A DNA stretch of 64,000 bases from Streptomyces coacervatus (GTDB lineage: Bacteria; Actinomycetota; Actinomycetes; Streptomycetales; Streptomycetaceae), in the NCBI RefSeq assembly GCF_029223485.1, contig NZ_JARHTP010000001.1, positions 62,001-126,000 of the forward strand. The letters are read 5' to 3'. Positions within the stretch are counted from its first letter, which is position 1, and each line of letters begins with the position of its first letter. The notes below the pieces were generated by a model that saw only the letters and a program-made list of their open reading frames with translations, ran no database searches and was not told where the DNA came from. This document shows, one piece after another, positions 51,901 to 61,171 of this stretch. The position numbers were made by a program, and so were the translations under genes.

Positions 51901-53106
51901 CTAGCCCTGGAACCGATACTCTTCGAGCAACCTGCGACCGATGATCATTTTCTGGATTTCGGCGGTACCTTCACCGATCAGCAGCATCGGGGCCTCACGG
52001 TAGAGGCGCTCGATCTCGTACTCCTTGGAGAAGCCGTAGCCGCCGTGGATCCGGAAGGAGTCCTCCACGACCTCCTTGCAGTACTCGGAGGCGAGGTACT
52101 TCGCCATCCCAGCCTCAAGGTCGTTTCGTTCCCCGGAGTCCTTTTTGCGTGCCGCGTTCACCATCATTGCATGGGCGGCCTCGACCTTGGTGGCCATCTC
52201 GGCCAGCTTGAACTGGATGGCCTGGTGCTGGGCGATCGGCTTGCCGAAAGTGTGACGCTGCTGGGCGTACCGGACGCCGAGCTCGAACGCACGCTGAGCG
52301 ACGCCGCAGCCACGCGCCGCCACGTTCACACGGCCGACCTCGACCCCGTCCATCATTTGGTAAAAACCTCGGCCGGTCTCGCCGCCGAGCACACGGTTGG
52401 CCGGAATCCGCAGGCCATCCATGATCAGCTCGGTGGTGTCGACACCCTTGTAGCCCATCTTGTCGATCTTCCCGGGGATGGTGAGGCCGGGGCGGACCTC
52501 TCCGAAGCCGGGCTCCTTCTCCACGAGGAAGGTCGTCATCGACTTGTGGGGCGCGGTGCCCTCGGGGTGTCCTTCATCACTTCGGACGAGTACGGCGACC
52601 AGACTTGACGTTCCGCCGTTCGTCAGCCACATCTTCTGGCCGTTCAGGACGTACTCGTCGCCGTCCTTGACCGCCTTGGAGGTGATGGCGGACACGTCCG
52701 AGCCGAGGCCCGGCTCCGACATCGAGAAGGCGCCGCGGATGTCGCCGGCCGCCATACGCGGCAGGAAGTGGTCCTTCTGCTCCTGCGTGCCGTGCTGCTT
52801 GAGCATGTACGCCACGATGAAGTGGGTGTTGATGATGCCGGACACCGACATCCAGCCGCGGGCGATCTCCTCGACGCACAGGGCGTAGGTGAGGAGCGAC
52901 TCGCCCAGGCCCCCGTACTCCTCCGGGATCATCAGGCCGAACAGGCCGAGTTCCTTGAGGCCGTCGACGATCTGCTGCGGGTACTCGTCGCGGTGCTCCA
53001 GCTCGGTGGCGACCGGGATGATCTCCTTGTCCACGAAGTCGCGGACGGTGGAGAGGATCTCCTGCTGGATGTCGGTCAGACCGGCGGTCTGGGCGAGACG
53101 GGCCAT
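51901..53106 (-). CDS. Acyl-CoA dehydrogenase, probable (2S)-methylsuccinyl-CoA dehydrogenase
   Basis: A 401-residue FAD acyl-CoA dehydrogenase: AFSMSEPGLGSDVSAITSKA, KMWLTNGGTSSLVAV and GGYGFSKEYEIERLYREAPM, followed by IGEGTAEIQKMIIGR with the probable catalytic Glu. It is last in the ccr-meaA-lyase-hydratase operon (3 bp from the MaoC gene). The ethylmalonyl-CoA pathway step missing from the other genes is methylsuccinyl-CoA to mesaconyl-CoA, so this assignment is strong by context. Known Mcd enzymes of proteobacteria are longer (~550 residues), so the precise substrate is inferred. Confidence 0.88.
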   Translation of the reverse strand: MARLAQTAGLTDIQQEILSTVRDFVDKEIIPVATELEHRDEYPQQIVDGLKELGLFGLMIPEEYGGLGESLLTYALCVEEIARGWMSVSGIINTHFIVAYMLKQHGTQEQKDHFLPRMAAGDIRGAFSMSEPGLGSDVSAITSKAVKDGDEYVLNGQKMWLTNGGTSSLVAVLVRSDEGHPEGTAPHKSMTTFLVEKEPGFGEVRPGLTIPGKIDKMGYKGVDTTELIMDGLRIPANRVLGGETGRGFYQMMDGVEVGRVNVAARGCGVAQRAFELGVRYAQQRHTFGKPIAQHQAIQFKLAEMATKVEAAHAMMVNAARKKDSGERNDLEAGMAKYLASEYCKEVVEDSFRIHGGYGFSKEYEIERLYREAPMLLIGEGTAEIQKMIIGRRLLEEYRFQG

Positions 53107-53109
53107 GGC

Positions 53110-53622
53110 CTACTTCTCCTGCTGCTTCAGTTCCGGGCGGCCCGGCTGCTCGCCGCCGCGCTCCTTGATGTACGTCTCGGTCGGCACCATCACCTTGCGG
53201 CGGAACACGCAGACCAGCGTGCCGTCCTGCTTGTAGCCCTTGGTCTCGACGTAGACGATCCCGCGGTCGTTCTTCGACTTCGACGGCCATTTGTCGAGCA
53301 CGGTCGTCTGGCCGTAGATCGTGTCGCCGTGGAAGGTCGGCGCCACGTGCTTGAGCGACTCGATCTCCAGGTTGGCGATCGCCTTGCCGGAGATGTCCGG
53401 CACGCTCATGCCGAGCAGGAGGGAGTAGATGTAGTTCCCGACGACGACGTTCTTGCCGAAGTCCGTCGTCTTCTCCGCATAGTTGGTGTCCATGTGGAGC
53501 GGGTGGTGGTTCATGGTGAGGAGACAGAACAGGTGGTCGTCGTACTCCGTGACCGTCTTGCCCGGCCAGTGCTTGTACGTCGCCCCGACCTCGAACTCCT
53601 CGTAGGTGCGTCCGAACTGCAT
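53110..53622 (-). CDS. MaoC-family dehydratase, probable mesaconyl-CoA hydratase
   Basis: A 170-residue single hot-dog-fold protein. The hydratase-2-like motif is visible around MNHHPLHMDTNYAEKTTDFG and GNYIYSLLLGMSVPDISGK. It would hydrate mesaconyl-CoA to beta-methylmalyl-CoA. The proteobacterial enzyme is about twice this length (two hot-dog domains), so this would work as a dimer. It lies 5 bp after the lyase gene and 3 bp before the acyl-CoA dehydrogenase gene. Confidence 0.87.
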   Translation of the reverse strand: MQFGRTYEEFEVGATYKHWPGKTVTEYDDHLFCLLTMNHHPLHMDTNYAEKTTDFGKNVVVGNYIYSLLLGMSVPDISGKAIANLEIESLKHVAPTFHGDTIYGQTTVLDKWPSKSKNDRGIVYVETKGYKQDGTLVCVFRRKVMVPTETYIKERGGEQPGRPELKQQEK

Positions 53623-53627
53623 CGCGC

Positions 53628-54593
53628 TCAGGCCTCCGGGATCTCGAACTTCGACGTGCGCTGCATGCCGGCGGCACGGCCCTTGCCGGAGATGACCAGG
53701 GCCATCTTGCGGCTGGCCTCGTCGATCATCTCGTCGCCGAGCATCGCGGAGCCCTTCTTGCCGCCCGCCTCGGACGTGTAGTAGTCGTACGCGTCCAGGA
53801 TCAGCTCGGCGTGGTCGTAGTCCTCCTGCGAGGGCGAGAAGATCTCGTTGGACGCCTCGACCTGGCCCGGGTGCAGCACCCACTTGCCGTCGAAGCCGAG
53901 CGCGGCGGCGCGCTGGGCGACCGCGCGGTAGCCGTCGATGTTGCGGATCTGCAGGTAGGGGCCGTCGATCGCCTGGAGGTTGTTGGCACGGGCGGCCATC
54001 AGGATCTTCATCAGGATGTAGTGGTAGGCGTCCGCCGGGTAGCCGGGCGGCTGCTCTCCCACGACCAGCGACTTCATGTTGATCGACGCCATGAAGTCGG
54101 CCGGGCCGAAGATGATCGTCTCGACGCGCTGGGAGGCCGTCGCGATCTCGTTGACGTTGTTGAGGCCCTGGGCGTTCTCGATCTGCGCTTCGATGCCGAT
54201 CTTGCCGACCTCGAAGCCCATCGTCTTCTCGATCTGGGTCAGAAGGAGGTCGAGGGCGACGACCTGCTGGGCCGTCTGCACCTTCGGCAGCATGATGCAG
54301 TCGAGGTTCTGGCCGGCACCCTCGACGACCGTGACGACGTCGCGGTACGTCCACTCGGTCGTCCAGTCGTTGACGCGCACGACCCTCGTCTTGCCGGTCC
54401 AGTCGCCCTCGTTGAGGAACTTGACGATGGTGTGCCGCGCCTCGGGCTTGGCGAGCGGGGCACACGCGTCCTCCAGGTCCAGGAAGACCTGGTCGGCGGG
54501 GAGGCCCTGCGCCTTCTCCAGGAAGCGGGGGTTGCTTCCGGGGACCGCGAGGCAGGAGCGTCGCGGACGCAGACGGTTGACGGGCGTGGTCAT
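53628..54593 (-). CDS. HpcH/HpaI-family CoA ester lyase (malyl-/beta-methylmalyl-CoA lyase)
   Basis: A 321-residue class II aldolase-like lyase: RSCLAVPGSNPRFLEKAQGL, FLDLEDACAPLAKPEAR, IEAQIENAQGLNNVNEIA and IIFGPADFMASI with the Mg-binding Glu and Asp. In the ethylmalonyl-CoA pathway it cleaves beta-methylmalyl-CoA to glyoxylate and propionyl-CoA. A second activity (malyl-CoA) is common in the family. ATG 54593 overlaps the meaA stop by 4 bp. Confidence 0.9.
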   Translation of the reverse strand: MTTPVNRLRPRRSCLAVPGSNPRFLEKAQGLPADQVFLDLEDACAPLAKPEARHTIVKFLNEGDWTGKTRVVRVNDWTTEWTYRDVVTVVEGAGQNLDCIMLPKVQTAQQVVALDLLLTQIEKTMGFEVGKIGIEAQIENAQGLNNVNEIATASQRVETIIFGPADFMASINMKSLVVGEQPPGYPADAYHYILMKILMAARANNLQAIDGPYLQIRNIDGYRAVAQRAAALGFDGKWVLHPGQVEASNEIFSPSQEDYDHAELILDAYDYYTSEAGGKKGSAMLGDEMIDEASRKMALVISGKGRAAGMQRTSKFEIPEA

Positions 54594-56638
54594 GCGGGGA
54601 CCTCCAGGGGGTCGAGCTTGTTCGCTTTCCGGATCTCGTCGACGATGCGGCCGATGATTCCGGTGATGTCGAAGTCCTTCGGGGTGAAGACGGCGGCCAC
54701 TCCGGCGGCCTTGAGCTGCTCGGCGTCACCATTGGGGATGATGCCACCGGCGATCACCGGTATATCTGTGGCACCGGCCACACGGAGCCGCTCCAGTACA
54801 TCCGGGACCAGCTGGGCGTGCGAGCCGGAGAGGATCGACAGGCCGACCGCGTGCACGTCCTCGGCGAGGGCCGCGTCCACGATCTGCTCGGGCGTCAGCC
54901 GGATGCCCTGGTAGACCACCTCGAACCCGGCGTCACGGGCCCGCACGGCGATCTGCTCGGCACCGTTGGAGTGCCCGTCCAGGCCGGGCTTGCCGACCAG
55001 GAAGCGCAGCTTGCCGACGCCCAGGTCCTTGGCCGTCAGGTCGACCTTGCGGCGGACATCGGCCATGGCCGAGCCCTCCTCGGCGGGGACGGCGACCGGC
55101 GCGGACGAGACGCCCGTCGGGGCCCGGAACTCGCCGAACACCTCGCGCAGGGCCCCGGACCACTCTCCGGTCGTGACGCCGGCGCGGGCGCACTCCAGGG
55201 TGGCCTCCATGAGGTTGCCGGTGCCCTTGGCGGCCTCCTTCAGCTTCTCCAGCGCCTTGCACGGGCGCGGATGGTTGAAGGGCGGCTGGTAGCGGGTGTC
55301 ACGCCAGTGCTGGAGCGAGGAGATGACTCGGGCCTCGACAGCTGGATCGACTGTCTGGATGGCTGTATCGAGATCCGCGGTCAATGGATTGGGCTCGGTC
55401 GTCTCGAAGATGTTGACGCCCACGATCTTCTCTTGACCGGACTCGATACGAGCGCGGCGCTCGGCGTGCGAGGAGACGAGCTGCGACTTGAGGTAGCCGG
55501 ACTCGACGGCGGCCATCGCACCGCCCATCTCCTGGATCCGCTCGATCTCCGCGAGGGACTCCTCGACGAGCTTCGCGACCTTCGCCTCGATGACGTGCGA
55601 GCCCTCGAAGATGTCCTCGTACTCCAGCAGGTCGCTCTCGTGCGCCAGCACCTGCTGGATGCGCAGCGACCACTGCTGGTCCCAGGGGCGGGGCAGGCCC
55701 AACGCCTCGTTCCAGGCAGGGAGTTGGACGGCACGCGCGCGTGCGTCCTTCGAGAGGGTCACGGCCAGCATCTCCAGCACGATCCGCTGGACGTTGTTCT
55801 CCGGCTGCGCCTCGGTCAGACCGAGGGAGTTGACCTGGACGCCGTAGCGGAAGCGGCGCTGCTTGGCGTTCTCGATGCCGTACCGCTCGCGGGTGACCTT
55901 GTCCCAGATGCGGCCGAAGGCGCGCATCTTGCACATCTCCTCGACGAAGCGGACGCCCGCGTTCACGAAGAAGGAGATACGGGCGACGACGTCACCGAAC
56001 TTCTCGGCCGGCACCTGACCGCTGTCCCGGACGGCGTCGAGGACCGCGATCGCCGTGGACATCGCGTACGCGATCTCCTGGACCGGCGTGGCGCCCGCCT
56101 CCTGCAGGTGATAGCTGCAGATGTTGATCGGGTTCCACTTCGGGATGTGGGAGACCGTGTACGCGATCATGTCCGTCGTCAGACGGAGGGAGGGGCCGGG
56201 CGGGAAGACATGCGTCCCCCGTGACAGGTACTCCTTGACGATGTCGTTCTGGGTCGTCCCCTGGAGCTGGGTGATGTCCGCACCCTGCTCCTCGGCGACG
56301 ACCTGGTAGAGCGCCAGCAGCCACATGGCGGTGGCGTTGATCGTCATCGAGGTGTTCATCTGCTCCAGGGGGATGTCCTGGAACAGCCGGCGCATGTCAC
56401 CGAGGTGCGCGATCGGCACGCCGACCCGGCCGACCTCGCCGCGGGCGAGGATGTGGTCGGAGTCGTAGCCGGTCTGCGTCGGCAGGTCGAACGCGACCGA
56501 CAGGCCGGTCTGGCCCTTGGCGAGGTTGCGCCGGTACAGCTCGTTGGACGCCTCGGCCGTGGAGTGACCGGCGTACGTGCGCATGAGCCACGGCCGGTCC
56601 TTCTCCCGCTTGCCTTCGGCGGGCTGACGCTCAGTCAT
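54590..56638 (-). CDS. meaA: Ethylmalonyl-CoA mutase (MeaA), adenosylcobalamin-dependent
   Basis: A 682-residue single-chain acyl-CoA mutase. The substrate-binding TIM barrel (~1-520) has RPWLMRTYAGHSTAEASNEL, GLSVAFDLPTQTGYDSDH and INICSYHLQEAGA. The C-terminal B12 domain (~540-682) has the base-off signature KPGLDGHSNGAEQIA and AVGLSILSGSHAQLVPDVL. Its position next to ccr marks it as ethylmalonyl-CoA mutase rather than methylmalonyl- or isobutyryl-CoA mutase. It converts (2R)-ethylmalonyl-CoA to methylsuccinyl-CoA. Confidence 0.93.
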   Translation of the reverse strand: MTERQPAEGKREKDRPWLMRTYAGHSTAEASNELYRRNLAKGQTGLSVAFDLPTQTGYDSDHILARGEVGRVGVPIAHLGDMRRLFQDIPLEQMNTSMTINATAMWLLALYQVVAEEQGADITQLQGTTQNDIVKEYLSRGTHVFPPGPSLRLTTDMIAYTVSHIPKWNPINICSYHLQEAGATPVQEIAYAMSTAIAVLDAVRDSGQVPAEKFGDVVARISFFVNAGVRFVEEMCKMRAFGRIWDKVTRERYGIENAKQRRFRYGVQVNSLGLTEAQPENNVQRIVLEMLAVTLSKDARARAVQLPAWNEALGLPRPWDQQWSLRIQQVLAHESDLLEYEDIFEGSHVIEAKVAKLVEESLAEIERIQEMGGAMAAVESGYLKSQLVSSHAERRARIESGQEKIVGVNIFETTEPNPLTADLDTAIQTVDPAVEARVISSLQHWRDTRYQPPFNHPRPCKALEKLKEAAKGTGNLMEATLECARAGVTTGEWSGALREVFGEFRAPTGVSSAPVAVPAEEGSAMADVRRKVDLTAKDLGVGKLRFLVGKPGLDGHSNGAEQIAVRARDAGFEVVYQGIRLTPEQIVDAALAEDVHAVGLSILSGSHAQLVPDVLERLRVAGATDIPVIAGGIIPNGDAEQLKAAGVAAVFTPKDFDITGIIGRIVDEIRKANKLDPLEVPA

Positions 56639-56655
56639 CTATGACCCCGGGTGTC

Positions 56656-57999
56656 TCAGATGTTGCGGAAGCGGTTGATGGCGTCGATGTGCTTGGCGCG
56701 CATCTCCTCGTCGCGCACGCCGAGGCCCTCCTCGGGGGCCAGGCACAGCACGCCGACCTTGCCCTGGTGGAGGTTGCGGTGCACGTCGTAGGCCGCCTGG
56801 CCGGTCTCCTCCAGGGAGTAGACCTTCGACAGCGTCGGGTGGATCTTGCCCTTCGCGACGAGCCGGTTGGCCTCCCAGGCCTCGCGGTAGTTGGCGAAGT
56901 GCGAGCCGATGATCCGCTTCAGGGACATCCACAGGTAGCGGTTGTCGTACTCGTGGTTGTAGCCCGAGGTCGAGGCGCAGGTGACGATGGTGCCGCCCTT
57001 GCGCGTGACGTAGACGGAGGCGCCGAAGGTCTCGCGGCCGGGGTGCTCGAAGACGATGTCGACGTCCTCGCCGCCGGTGAGCTCGCGGATGCGCTTGCCG
57101 AAGCGCTTCCACTCCCGCGGGTCCTGCTCGTGCTCGTTCTTCCAGAACTTGTAGCCCTCGGCGTTGCGGTCGATGATCGCCTCGGCGCCCATCGCGCGGC
57201 AGATGTCCGCCTTCTGCGGCGAGGACACGACGCAGATGGGGTTGGCGCCGCCCGCGAGCGCGAACTGCGTGGCGTACGAGCCGAGTCCGCCGCTCGCGCC
57301 CCAGATCAGGACGTTGTCGCCCTGCTTCATGCCGGCGCCGTTGCGGGAGACCAGCTGCCGGTAGGCGGTCGAGTTGACCAGACCGGGAGCGGCGGCCTCC
57401 TCCCAGCTCAGATGGTCCGGCTTCGGCATCAGCTGGTTGGACTTGACCAGCGCGATCTCGGCGAGACCGCCGAAGTTGGTCTCGAAGCCCCAGATGCGCT
57501 GCTCGGGGTCGAGCATCGTGTCGTTGTGGCCGTCGGACGACTCCAGCTCGACGCTGAGGCAGTGCGCGACGACCTCATCGCCCGGCTTCCAGGCGTTGAC
57601 GCCCGGCCCGGTGCGCAGGACGACGCCCGCGAGGTCGGAGCCGATGATGTGGTACGGCAGGTCGTGCCGCTTGGTCAGCTCGCTGAGGCGGCCGTAGCGC
57701 TCCAGGAAGCCGAAGGTCGACAGCGGCTCGAAGATCGAGGTCCACACCGAGTTGTAGTTGACCGAGGAGGCCATGACGGCCACCAGGGCCTCGCCCGGGC
57801 CGAGCTCGGGCAGCGCCACGTCGTCGAGGTGGATCGACTTGCGCGGGTCCTTGTCGCGGGTCTCCAGGCCCGCGAACATCTCCGTCTCGTCCTTGTGCAC
57901 GGTGATCGCGCGGTACGACTCGGGGAGCGGCAGAGCGGCGAAGTCGGCCGGAGTCGAGTCCGGCGACTGGATCGCGTCCAGGATGTCCTTCGTGGTCAC
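56656..57999 (-). CDS. ccr: Crotonyl-CoA carboxylase/reductase
   Basis: A 447-residue medium-chain dehydrogenase/reductase from GTG 57999, preceded by GGAGG. The residues known to hold CO2 in this family are present: Asn81 in SVNYNSVWTS, Phe172-Glu173 in WGFETNFGG and His in IIGSHFANYREA. NADPH site: IWGASGGLGSYATQFALAGG. It reductively carboxylates crotonyl-CoA to (2S)-ethylmalonyl-CoA, feeding both C2 assimilation and polyketide extender units. First gene of a five-gene operon (17 bp to meaA). Dyads upstream suggest regulation. Confidence 0.96.
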   Translation of the reverse strand: MTTKDILDAIQSPDSTPADFAALPLPESYRAITVHKDETEMFAGLETRDKDPRKSIHLDDVALPELGPGEALVAVMASSVNYNSVWTSIFEPLSTFGFLERYGRLSELTKRHDLPYHIIGSDLAGVVLRTGPGVNAWKPGDEVVAHCLSVELESSDGHNDTMLDPEQRIWGFETNFGGLAEIALVKSNQLMPKPDHLSWEEAAAPGLVNSTAYRQLVSRNGAGMKQGDNVLIWGASGGLGSYATQFALAGGANPICVVSSPQKADICRAMGAEAIIDRNAEGYKFWKNEHEQDPREWKRFGKRIRELTGGEDVDIVFEHPGRETFGASVYVTRKGGTIVTCASTSGYNHEYDNRYLWMSLKRIIGSHFANYREAWEANRLVAKGKIHPTLSKVYSLEETGQAAYDVHRNLHQGKVGVLCLAPEEGLGVRDEEMRAKHIDAINRFRNI

Positions 58000-58233
58000 G
58001 GTGTTGCCTCCGGCGATACGCACCCTGAGGGAGGGGTGCTGAGGGTTACGTCGGTGTGCTGCTGAGGGTTTTGGGAAGTGCCGTCGGTTCGGCGGTGATG
58101 CTGTTCGGCAGCGCTTTGTGGCGCGGGAGGTTGCCTGTGACGCAGGCGTCCGGGCGCGCAAGCCATTGGCTTGAGGGGACAGCCGACGTGCGAATGGTCT
58201 CTGCACGCCGGCCGCCCGGACACATTCAACGTA

Positions 58234-58269
58234 TGACACCGCGTGTCACCCCGCAAGGCACTGAGTGCC
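58234..58269 (-). promoter_or_regulatory. Dyads upstream of ccr
   Basis: The 414-bp region 58000-58413 separates ccr from the tetR gene and holds no gene. Two short palindromes lie 235-270 bp upstream of the ccr start: TGACAC-CGC-GTGTCA (58234-58248) and GGCACT-G-AGTGCC (58257-58269). They are candidate operators, for example for the TetR-type regulator encoded next door. A TTTACGTAA segment at 58292-58300 lies nearby. Confidence 0.45.
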
Positions 58270-58367
58270 AGAGATTGCCCTCAGGTGAAATCTTTACGTA
58301 ACAAATGAGCGATGATCGATCGAACGAGGGTTGAAAGATGCCTGAAAAGGGGCTCCGACATGCCAAA

Positions 58368-58391
58368 ACGGCCACCCCGAAGGGTGGCCGT
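58368..58391 (-). terminator. Rho-independent terminator of the tetR-type gene
   Basis: ACGGCCACCC (58368-58377) and GGGTGGCCGT (58382-58391) form a perfect 10-bp stem with a CGAA loop. It lies 22 bp past the stop of the minus-strand TetR gene and is followed on that strand by TTTTGG. Confidence 0.85.
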
Positions 58392-58413
58392 CATCACAGG
58401 GCGTGGAGAGGCT

Positions 58414-59229
58414 TCAGCGTTCCTTGAGCGCCTGCTCGATGGTCCGCATGACCTCGTCCAGCGGGGCGTCGGTGCGGGCGACCGTGACCAGGACCTCGCC
58501 CTGGGTGGAGACCGTGGCCGGAGCCGCAGGCTTCGGGGCGGCCGTCGTGCGCCCGGCGCCGATGCCCGTCCCGAACGTCTTGCGCACGATCGCGAAGGCG
58601 TGGTCCAGCTGGGCCTCCACGTCGCCCTGGCCGCCGGCCCGCAGCCAGCGCCGCAGGACGTGGTTGTGGGCGGTGACCACGGCGGACGCGGCGACCTCTG
58701 CCAGCAGCGGGTCGTCGTTGGCGTCGTCGTCATGCGCGTGCTCGTCGAAGTGGCCGAGGAGATAGCGGGTGAAGAGGCGTTCGTAGCGCGCCACCGAGGC
58801 GATCTCGGCCTCGCGCAGGGTGGGCACCTCACGCGTCAGCTTGTAGCGGGCGACCGAGATCTCCGGCCGGGCCGCGTACATCCGCATGACTTCCTTGATG
58901 CCGCGGCACACCGTGTCGAGCGGGTGCTCGTGCGGGGGAGCCGCATTGAGCACCGCCTCCGCACGGATCAATGTGTCGTCGTGGTCGGGGAAGATCGCCT
59001 CTTCCTTGGAGCGGAAGTGGCGGAAGAAGGTGCGGCGCGCGACCCCGGCCGCGGCCGCGATCTCGTCGACGGTGGTCGCCTCGTACCCCTTGGTCGCGAA
59101 CAGCTCCATCGCCGCGGCCGCCAGTTCTCGGCGCATCTTGAGCCGCTGGGCGGCCGCGCGACTGCCTGCGGCACTTTCCGGCGCGTCGGGCGTAGCTGGT
59201 GTACGTGAGGACTTGGCGGGCTGGGACAT
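58414..59229 (-). CDS. TetR-family transcriptional regulator
   Basis: A 271-residue regulator. The N-terminal domain reads LAAAAMELFATKGYEATTVD, EIAAAAGVARRTFFRHFRSK and EEAIF, a standard TetR helix-turn-helix. The ligand domain contains an acidic stretch DEHAHDDDANDDP. A ~70-residue Ala/Pro-rich C-terminal extension ends in a short helical domain, longer than usual for TetR. ATG 59229. Sitting between ccr and the 3-hydroxyacyl-CoA dehydrogenase gene, it is the probable regulator of ethylmalonyl-CoA pathway genes. Confidence 0.92.
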   Translation of the reverse strand: MSQPAKSSRTPATPDAPESAAGSRAAAQRLKMRRELAAAAMELFATKGYEATTVDEIAAAAGVARRTFFRHFRSKEEAIFPDHDDTLIRAEAVLNAAPPHEHPLDTVCRGIKEVMRMYAARPEISVARYKLTREVPTLREAEIASVARYERLFTRYLLGHFDEHAHDDDANDDPLLAEVAASAVVTAHNHVLRRWLRAGGQGDVEAQLDHAFAIVRKTFGTGIGAGRTTAAPKPAAPATVSTQGEVLVTVARTDAPLDEVMRTIEQALKER

Positions 59230-59365
59230 GACCCGAACGTACTGCATGTGCGCAGCTTGATGCGCATGTACGGGGGTTCCCCCACCCTGCGCGGGCGGGG
59301 GTCCTCCAGCGCGGCCGAGCAGTCCGCCCCAGTCCGTCTCGCCTCTGAACCAGTCGCCGTCGCCG

Positions 59366-61171
59366 TCAGCGGCGGGCATATTCGCGGAAGCCACGGCCCG
59401 TCTTCCGGCCGAGGCAGCCCGCGGCCACCAGGTGCTCCAGGAGCGGCGCCGGGGCCAGGCCCGGGTCGCGGAACTCGCGGTGCAGGACCTTCTCGATCGC
59501 CAGGGAGACATCGAGCCCGACGACGTCCAGCAGCTCGAAGGGGCCCATCGGGTAGCCGCCGCCCAGCTTCATCGCCGCGTCGATGTCGTCAAGAGACGCA
59601 TAGTGTTCCTGCACCATCTTGATCGCGTTGTTGAGGTACGGGAAGAGCAGGGCGTTCACGATGAAGCCTGCCCGGTCACCGCAGTCGACCGCATGCTTCT
59701 TGATCTTGGCGCAGACCTCGCGAACCGTTGCGTGGACGTCCTCGGCCGTCAGGACCGTACGGACGACCTCGACCAGCTTCATCGCCGGCGCCGGGTTGAA
59801 GAAGTGCATGCCGATCACGTCCTGCGGGCGCGAGGTGGCGCGGGCGCAGGCGACGACGGGCAGCGAGGAGGTCGTGGTGGCCAGGACCGCGCCCGGCTTG
59901 CAGACCTTGTCCAGCGTCGCGAACAGCTGCTGCTTGATCTCCAGGTCCTCGGCGACCGCCTCGACGGCCAGGTCGACGTCCGCGAAGGACTCGTACGAAC
60001 CCGCCGCGGTGATCCGGTCCAGGGTCTGCGCGGCGGCCTCGGCGGTCATCCGGCCCTTGTCGACGGAGCGCGAAAGCGACTTGCCGATACGGGCCTTGGC
60101 GGTCTGCGCCTTCTCCTCGCTGCGGGCGGCGAGGACGACCTCGTACCCGGCCTTGGCGAAGACCTCGGCGATGCCGGACGCCATGGTGCCGGAGCCGGCG
60201 ACACCGACGGAGCGGACCTCGCGGCCCGGGGTCAGGGTGGCGCCCTCCAGCGGCGTCAGCGAGTCCCGCACGACGGTGGCGCTGCCGGGGGCCTCGTAGG
60301 TGTAGAAGCCGCGGCCCGACTTGCGGCCGGTCAGGCCCGCCTCGCTGAGCTGCTTGAGGATCGGGGCGGGGGCGTGCAGCCGGTCGTGGGACTCGGCGTA
60401 CATCGCCTCCAGGACCGTACGGGCCGTGTCGACGCCGATCAGGTCGAGCAGGGCGAGCGGGCCCATGGGCAGACCGCAGCCGAGCCGCATCGCGGCGTCG
60501 ATGTCCTCGCGGGAGGCGTACTTCGCCTCGTACATCGCGGCGGCCTGGTTGAGGTAGCCGAACAGCAGCCCGTCGGCGACGAACCCGGGCCGGTCGCCGA
60601 CCGCGACGGGCTCCTTGCCGAGGTCGAGAGCGAGGTTGGTGACCGCGGTGACGGCCGTCGGCGCGGTCAGCACCGAGGAGACGACCTCGACCAGCTTCAT
60701 CGCCGGCGCCGGGTTGAAGAAGTGCAGGCCCAGCACGCGCTCCGGACGCGCCGAGTCGGCGGCGAGACGGGTCACGGACAGGGCGTTGGTGCCCGTCGCG
60801 AGGATGGTCTCCGGGCGCACGATGGCGTCCAGTTCACGGAAGATCTGGTGCTTGATCTCGTACGACTCGGGGGCCACCTCGATGACGAGGTCGGCGTCGG
60901 CCGCGGCCCGCAGGTCGGTGGAGGTGCGGACGCGGGCGAGGACGTCCGCGCGCTCCTGCTCGGTCAGCCGGCCCTTCTCCACGGCGCGGGCGGTGGCGGC
61001 CTCCAGGGCGGCGACGGACTTGGCGGCCGCGGCCTCGCTGATGTCGATGCCGACGACCTCGCGGCCGGCCTTGGCGAGGACCTCGGCGATACCGGTGCCC
61101 ATGGTGCCGAGGCCGACGACGGCAATGGTCGTGAGCGGAGAGGAAGAGGTGTGGGACAGGGGAGTGGCCAT
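59366..61171 (-). CDS. 3-hydroxyacyl-CoA dehydrogenase, tandem-duplicated (3-hydroxybutyryl-CoA dehydrogenase)
   Basis: A 601-residue protein made of two full copies. Copy 1 (~15-305): TIAVVGLGTMGTGIAEVLAK, LGLHFFNPAPAMKLVEVV and GLPMGPLALLDLIG. Copy 2 (~315-601): SVGVAGSGTMASGIAEVFAK, IGMHFFNPAPAMKLVEVV and GYPMGPFELLDVVG. Both have the NAD-binding glycines and the catalytic His in HFFNP. It interconverts acetoacetyl-CoA and 3-hydroxybutyryl-CoA, upstream of crotonyl-CoA, so it supplies the ccr pathway. ATG 61171. Confidence 0.93.
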   Translation of the reverse strand: MATPLSHTSSSPLTTIAVVGLGTMGTGIAEVLAKAGREVVGIDISEAAAAKSVAALEAATARAVEKGRLTEQERADVLARVRTSTDLRAAADADLVIEVAPESYEIKHQIFRELDAIVRPETILATGTNALSVTRLAADSARPERVLGLHFFNPAPAMKLVEVVSSVLTAPTAVTAVTNLALDLGKEPVAVGDRPGFVADGLLFGYLNQAAAMYEAKYASREDIDAAMRLGCGLPMGPLALLDLIGVDTARTVLEAMYAESHDRLHAPAPILKQLSEAGLTGRKSGRGFYTYEAPGSATVVRDSLTPLEGATLTPGREVRSVGVAGSGTMASGIAEVFAKAGYEVVLAARSEEKAQTAKARIGKSLSRSVDKGRMTAEAAAQTLDRITAAGSYESFADVDLAVEAVAEDLEIKQQLFATLDKVCKPGAVLATTTSSLPVVACARATSRPQDVIGMHFFNPAPAMKLVEVVRTVLTAEDVHATVREVCAKIKKHAVDCGDRAGFIVNALLFPYLNNAIKMVQEHYASLDDIDAAMKLGGGYPMGPFELLDVVGLDVSLAIEKVLHREFRDPGLAPAPLLEHLVAAGCLGRKTGRGFREYARR

